Source: an uncultured Clostridium sp.
GTDB lineage: Bacteria; Bacillota; Clostridia; Lachnospirales; Lachnospiraceae
Direction: 5' to 3'
Assembly: GCA_900549235.1 (NCBI GenBank)
Contig: URNT01000004.1
Span: 1-64,000 of the forward strand
Length of the DNA: 64,000 nucleotides
The notes under the pieces are model-generated. The model was given only the letters and a program-made list of their open reading frames with translations. It was not told the origin of the DNA and did not search any database. Below, piece after piece: positions 60,631 to 64,000 of this stretch (the stretch's first letter is position 1; each line of letters opens with the position of its first letter). Both the position numbers and the translations under genes were made by a program.

Positions 60631-61620
60631 TTAATTCTCCTTCATGGTCAGAAGCATCAGCTCCATGGCCAGCTCCATATTTACATTGGCATCCAGGCGG
60701 ATCCTGGCCTTGTCGATGGCTTCCAGTATCTTCTCAAGTCCTTCGTAGCCGCTTAAGGTGCTCATGCTTTTGATGGTTGCAAATTCATCCTTAAAAATAA
60801 GCAGGTTAATGTCCTTTGTGGTCTTATACATCAGCACATCCCGATACCACATCTGCATAAAATCCAGACACTCCCGTATATCCAGGTTATTGTCCTTAAA
60901 GCCCTTGATCTGGTCTAAAAGCTCTGTAATATCCCCGTCCTTCAGCCCCTTAAGAAGCTTCATCAGCTGCTCATACATCTGCTTAAAGTCCTCTGATTCC
61001 GCCAGATGAATGGCCTTCCCCAGGTTCCCTCTGGCAAAGGCGGCATAGATCTCCGCCTGGCTTTCCTCCACCTGAAGGGACTGGATCAGATATTCCTTCA
61101 CAACCGAATCTCTGAGGGGCTTCAGCTTCAGCTGCACGCATCTGGAAAGAATGGTCTGTAAAAATGCATCCGGATTGGTGGTAAGAAGCAGGATCACCGC
61201 ATAGGAGGGCGGCTCCTCAATTGTCTTTAAAAGGGCATTCTGAGCCTGAACCGTCATTTTCTCCGCTTCATCTACAATATAAATCTTATAATAGCTGCTG
61301 TAGGGCCGCACCATAATGGTATCATTGATCTGCTCCCTGATGTCATCTACGCCGATGCTTGCAGGCTTTTCGTGAGTCACATGGATCAGATCCGGATGAT
61401 TTCCCGACAGCACCTGCTTGCAGGCATGACACTGCATACAGGGCTGAGGCAGTCCCTTTTCACATAAAAGACTCAGCACAAAAGCATGGGCCAGTGACTT
61501 GCGTCCCATCCCCGCCTCTCCGCTCAATATATAAGCATGGGAGATCTTCCCTGTCTGTACCGCATTGGTAAAATGCTCCTTTATCTGCTCATGTCCCAGT
61601 ATTTCATTCAATTTCAGCAT
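60631..61620 (-). CDS. holB: DNA polymerase III delta' subunit
   Basis: The 329-residue AAA+ clamp-loader subunit has the degenerate Walker A SGEAGMGRKSLAHAF (~residue 34), zinc cysteines in LLCEKGLPQPCMQCHAC, and VDEAEKMTVQAQNALLKTIEEPP (cut; ~115-137) including SRC (~160). It is the first gene visible in the series; the usual upstream tmk is not in the window. Confidence 0.93.
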   Translation of the reverse strand: MLKLNEILGHEQIKEHFTNAVQTGKISHAYILSGEAGMGRKSLAHAFVLSLLCEKGLPQPCMQCHACKQVLSGNHPDLIHVTHEKPASIGVDDIREQINDTIMVRPYSSYYKIYIVDEAEKMTVQAQNALLKTIEEPPSYAVILLLTTNPDAFLQTILSRCVQLKLKPLRDSVVKEYLIQSLQVEESQAEIYAAFARGNLGKAIHLAESEDFKQMYEQLMKLLKGLKDGDITELLDQIKGFKDNNLDIRECLDFMQMWYRDVLMYKTTKDINLLIFKDEFATIKSMSTLSGYEGLEKILEAIDKARIRLDANVNMELAMELMLLTMKEN

Positions 61621-61747
61621 ATCTTATCCCCCCTGTAAAAGGGCATAAGGCGGTATCCGGCCTTCTGCGCGTTATTTTTATACTCAATCAGTATAGCATA
61701 TCTTGAAAATGGTGTATAGAGTAAAGTAAAGCAGGAGGACAGACCAT

Positions 61748-62042
61748 ATGAACCCAATCGAAAAAATTGAAGCATTTTTTAAAGAAGCACCCACCTTCTA
61801 TCTGGCCACCATAAGCCAGAACAAGCCAAAATGCCAGCCAATCGGATTTCATTTGCTGGAAAATGGAAACATTTACTTTGGAGCCGGCACCTTCAAAGAC
61901 GTTTATAAGCAGCTTCAGAACTGCATGGAATGTCCAGGTTAGAGGAACGCTGGTCCCTTTAAAAATGCCATTCCGAAATAAAGTGCAGACAGACAAACCG
62001 TCTATATATGACATAAATAAAATTGTTAAATGGGATTGTTAA
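61748..62042 (+). pseudogene. Pyridoxamine 5'-phosphate oxidase-family remnant
   Basis: From ATG 61748 (GGAGG upstream) the frame reads IEKIEAFFKEAPTFYLATIS, then GFHLLENGNIYFGAGTFKDVYKQL as in small FMN-binding PNPOx-like proteins (about 130-150 residues). It breaks after ~60 residues. Shifted by one base it continues VRGTLVPLKMPFRNK to a stop at 62040-62042. An internal deletion with frameshift is the simplest reading. Confidence 0.65.
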
Positions 62043-62086
62043 AGAAATTCAGCTGCCGCACCGAACTGCGGCAGCCGCTGATTGAT

Positions 62087-62675
62087 TTAAACAGAAAGAT
62101 CAATGTGATATTTTTCACACATTTCTTTTAATAGCTCAGGATCCTCTGCTAAAAGGGGGATCCTTTCCGCATCACCGTTTTGTGACATGGACTGGATGAG
62201 GAGGAGAAAGGACTGACGGGCTTCCTGACATCCTTCCGCTCTGCCTTCCATACGCTCCTGGTTCAGCATTTCTCCGAACAGCATATACTGCACCTCCATC
62301 GAGTTGTTGCGCTTCACATCCGTTATCCTCGTCTCGATCCGGCGGATCAGTGTGTCGTGGTTTTCCTGTAAAGGAGGAATTGCATTTTCCACATATTGGA
62401 GAAAATGCACCAGCTCCGGCGGTTCGTCCTGGGTGTTGGTTCCCTTTGTGTTAAGGAATATTTTGTAAGCCTTATCTCCAAGTTCCTCTCCGTTTTCCCT
62501 GCACCTGGTGTCAAAGGTATACCGCCAGAAGCTGCTGGAAAAGGGGTCAAAGGTGCAGATAAAGATCACATAGCTTGTAGGAAGCCGGTTAAAATCCTCT
62601 CCCGGCTTCAGCAAAGTCAGATCCATCCGGCTCTGATAAGCCCTGCTCCGCTTGGGAAGGTTTACGATTGGTCAT
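62087..62675 (-). pseudogene. Rpn-family (PD-(D/E)XK) transposase/nuclease C-terminal remnant
   Basis: The open frame (179 codons from ATG 62626) reads LTLLKPGEDFNRLPTSYVIFI, CTFDPF and a C-terminal tail with EARQSFLLLIQSM, typical of the second half of Rpn recombination-promoting nuclease proteins. The N-terminal catalytic part is missing; in-frame similarity (LPKRSRAYQSR) extends upstream to about 62665, where a different-frame ATG with AGGCGG sits. It is a truncated mobile-element-like gene. Confidence 0.65.
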
Positions 62676-62802
62676 TGTACCGCCTTTCTGAATATACAAA
62701 GACGGATCAGCCTGTCTGCTGGATTTATTATAACACGCTTTTTTCCTGACCGCTATCCCTTTTTTCATTCACATCCAAACATTCACACCCAAAAAACCAG
62801 CC

Positions 62803-62934
62803 TCATCCCTTCATCCCACTCATCTTCCCCAACGCCATCACCGTCACCATAATCACAAAGATAGCTACAAAGATACCGCCCATTCCTTTTGCCATGATCT
62901 CCAGGGCGATTTCCACATTTTGTATATTTCCCAT
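62803..62934 (-). CDS. Small OadG-like membrane subunit
   Basis: The 43-residue protein (MGNIQNVEIALEIMAKGMGG, then a single hydrophobic helix IFVAIFVIMVTVMALGKM) lies 10 bp after the decarboxylase beta-subunit gene, with GGAGGG before ATG 62934. Its helix and short tail resemble the membrane anchor of OadG/gamma-type subunits of sodium-pumping decarboxylases, although those usually have a longer tail and precede the beta gene. It is too short for most ORF callers. Confidence 0.6.
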   Translation of the reverse strand: MGNIQNVEIALEIMAKGMGGIFVAIFVIMVTVMALGKMSGMKG

Positions 62935-62944
62935 AGCTTCCCTC

Positions 62945-64000
62945 CTACATATACTGCGTTACAATACTGATCACCAGTCCGCCTGCGATAACGGAAGCGA
63001 TCTGTCCGGATACGTTGGTGCCTGCCGCCTGCATGAGAATAATGTTTCCCGGCTCCTCTTTTGCGGCCATTTTCTGGACCACGCGGGAGGACATAGGGAA
63101 GGCGGAAATGCCGCAGCCGCCGATCATAGGGTTTACCGGAGGCTTTCCTGCCATTTTTAGGAATACATTAATCAGCTTCGCAAAGAGGACACCGCCTACC
63201 GTATCGAATACAAAGGCTACAAGGCCCAGAGCCATGATCATCAGGGTAGCCGGATTGACGAACTGATCTGCCTTCATGCTGAATGAAATAGTGATTCCAA
63301 GAAGCAGGGTAATGATATTGGCCAGTTCATTCTGGGCTGTCTGGCTTAAGCTGTTTAGTACGCCGCACTCCCGCAGCAGGTTTCCGAACATCAGAAAGCC
63401 TACCAAAGCTACGGACTGAGGAGAAACAAAGCCTACGATGATGCTGACCGCAATAGGGAATATGATCCTCAGCTCCTTCCCTACACTCTGTGGATTGTAC
63501 TGCATACGGATCTTTCTTTCCTTACTGGTAGTAACCAGGCGGATGGCAATAGGCTGGATAATGGGCACCAGAGCCATATAGGAATACGCCGCCACCGCAA
63601 TAGGCCCCATATAAGAGGAGCCCAGCACCTGGGACACCAGGATGGAGGTAGGCCCGTCTGCCGCTCCAATGATGCCGATGGAAGCGGCGTCCTTCAGATC
63701 AAAGCCTAAAACGCAGGCAATGAGGATAGCCGCAAAGATACCAAACTGAGCCGCCGCCCCAAAAAGAAACAGCACCGGCTGGCTCAGCAGAGGGCCAAAA
63801 TCGATCATGGCCCCGATGCCGATAAACAGCAGGATAGGCATTGCCTCCGATGCCTCGATCCCCGTCTCAAACAGCCACTGGATGATTCCCGCCGCCGGGA
63901 TCTTTCCCTGAACCATCTGGTCGATCACCCCGGAAAAGGGAAGATTGACCAGGATGGCTCCAAAGCCCAGAGGCAGAAGGAGGGATGGCTCATACTCCTT
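62945..64000 (-). CDS. Sodium-pumping decarboxylase beta subunit, 5' end outside window
   Basis: The frame is open to the right edge (352 codons here). It carries OadB/GcdB signatures: EPSLLLPLGFGAILVNLP at the edge, GIGAMIDFGPLL, GAADGPTSILVSQVLG and GGCGISAFPMSSRVVQKMA. The subunit couples decarboxylation of a biotin-bound carboxyl group to sodium export. The biotin and carboxyltransferase subunits must lie beyond the edge, so the acid (oxaloacetate, methylmalonyl-CoA or glutaconyl-CoA) cannot be chosen. Confidence 0.9.
   Translation of the reverse strand, partial: KEYEPSLLLPLGFGAILVNLPFSGVIDQMVQGKIPAAGIIQWLFETGIEASEAMPILLFIGIGAMIDFGPLLSQPVLFLFGAAAQFGIFAAILIACVLGFDLKDAASIGIIGAADGPTSILVSQVLGSSYMGPIAVAAYSYMALVPIIQPIAIRLVTTSKERKIRMQYNPQSVGKELRIIFPIAVSIIVGFVSPQSVALVGFLMFGNLLRECGVLNSLSQTAQNELANIITLLLGITISFSMKADQFVNPATLMIMALGLVAFVFDTVGGVLFAKLINVFLKMAGKPPVNPMIGGCGISAFPMSSRVVQKMAAKEEPGNIILMQAAGTNVSGQIASVIAGGLVISIVTQYM

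Noticed and set aside
61688..62014. 108-codon minus-strand ORF opposite the PNPOx remnant
   Set aside because: The plus strand shows a real protein family in two frames; the minus ORF is a shadow.

Overview
The window reads as a chromosomal segment of an anaerobic, spore-forming Firmicute of the Lachnospiraceae (Clostridium/Enterocloster/Hungatella-like). Pointers are the sporulation pair SpmA/SpmB, a type II fatty-acid operon with FabK and a fused AccD-AccA, a FabT-type regulator, an AbrB-type regulator, Rpn-family debris, a glycyl radical enzyme and a sodium-pump decarboxylase. Most of the window is moderately GC-rich; 7.9-12.8 kb is clearly more AT-rich. No rRNA, tRNA, CRISPR array or intact insertion sequence was recognised.

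Layout. 0-2.3 kb: 5' part of a proline-rich repeat protein (minus) and nagB (plus). 2.3-6.2 kb (minus): lipoprotein, fabT, and a murL-murD2 pair for an alternative route to D-glutamate in peptidoglycan. 6.3-7.1 kb: three decayed genes. 7.2 kb: spmB, whose usual partner spmA lies 16 kb away at 23.6 kb. Between them are an AT-rich sugar-acid dehydratase/transporter/GntR cluster (plus, 7.9-12.8 kb), cysK, a lysozyme fragment, and a minus-strand operon (21.4 to 14.1 kb) encoding a PatB/MalY-type C-S lyase, an APC transporter, an FAD oxidoreductase, a molybdopterin oxidoreductase, its Fe-S partner and a GntR regulator. DUF554 and Gfo/Idh/MocA genes follow.

24.5-34.4 kb (plus): cell-wall-binding repeat protein; RpiR regulator, alpha-glucoside PTS EIICB and 6-phospho-alpha-glucosidase; a YitT-type membrane protein behind a promoter set in a long dyad; a two-component system followed by a secreted glycoside-hydrolase-like protein. 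34.4-46.3 kb (minus): MerR regulator, an intergenic cluster of DnaA boxes, then the complete fatty-acid operon fabH-acpP-fabK-fabD-fabG-fabF-accB-fabZ-accC-accDA-flavin oxidoreductase. Its promoter carries a FabT-type palindrome, matching the fabT gene 43 kb away.

46.4-55.3 kb: AbrB regulator and a glycyl radical enzyme module (SSS symporter, AraC regulator, activase, glycyl radical enzyme with an unusual active-site loop, bicupin, class I mannose-6-phosphate-isomerase homologue). It is the best candidate here for an undescribed catabolic pathway. 55.4-58 kb: nitroreductase with an ArsR regulator lacking a normal start, and a broken AbiE toxin-antitoxin pair whose promoter/operator is intact. 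58-61.6 kb: holB-ricT-trmN6-rsmI. 61.7-64 kb: two remnants, a small OadG-like protein and the 3' part of an OadB/GcdB gene running off the right edge.
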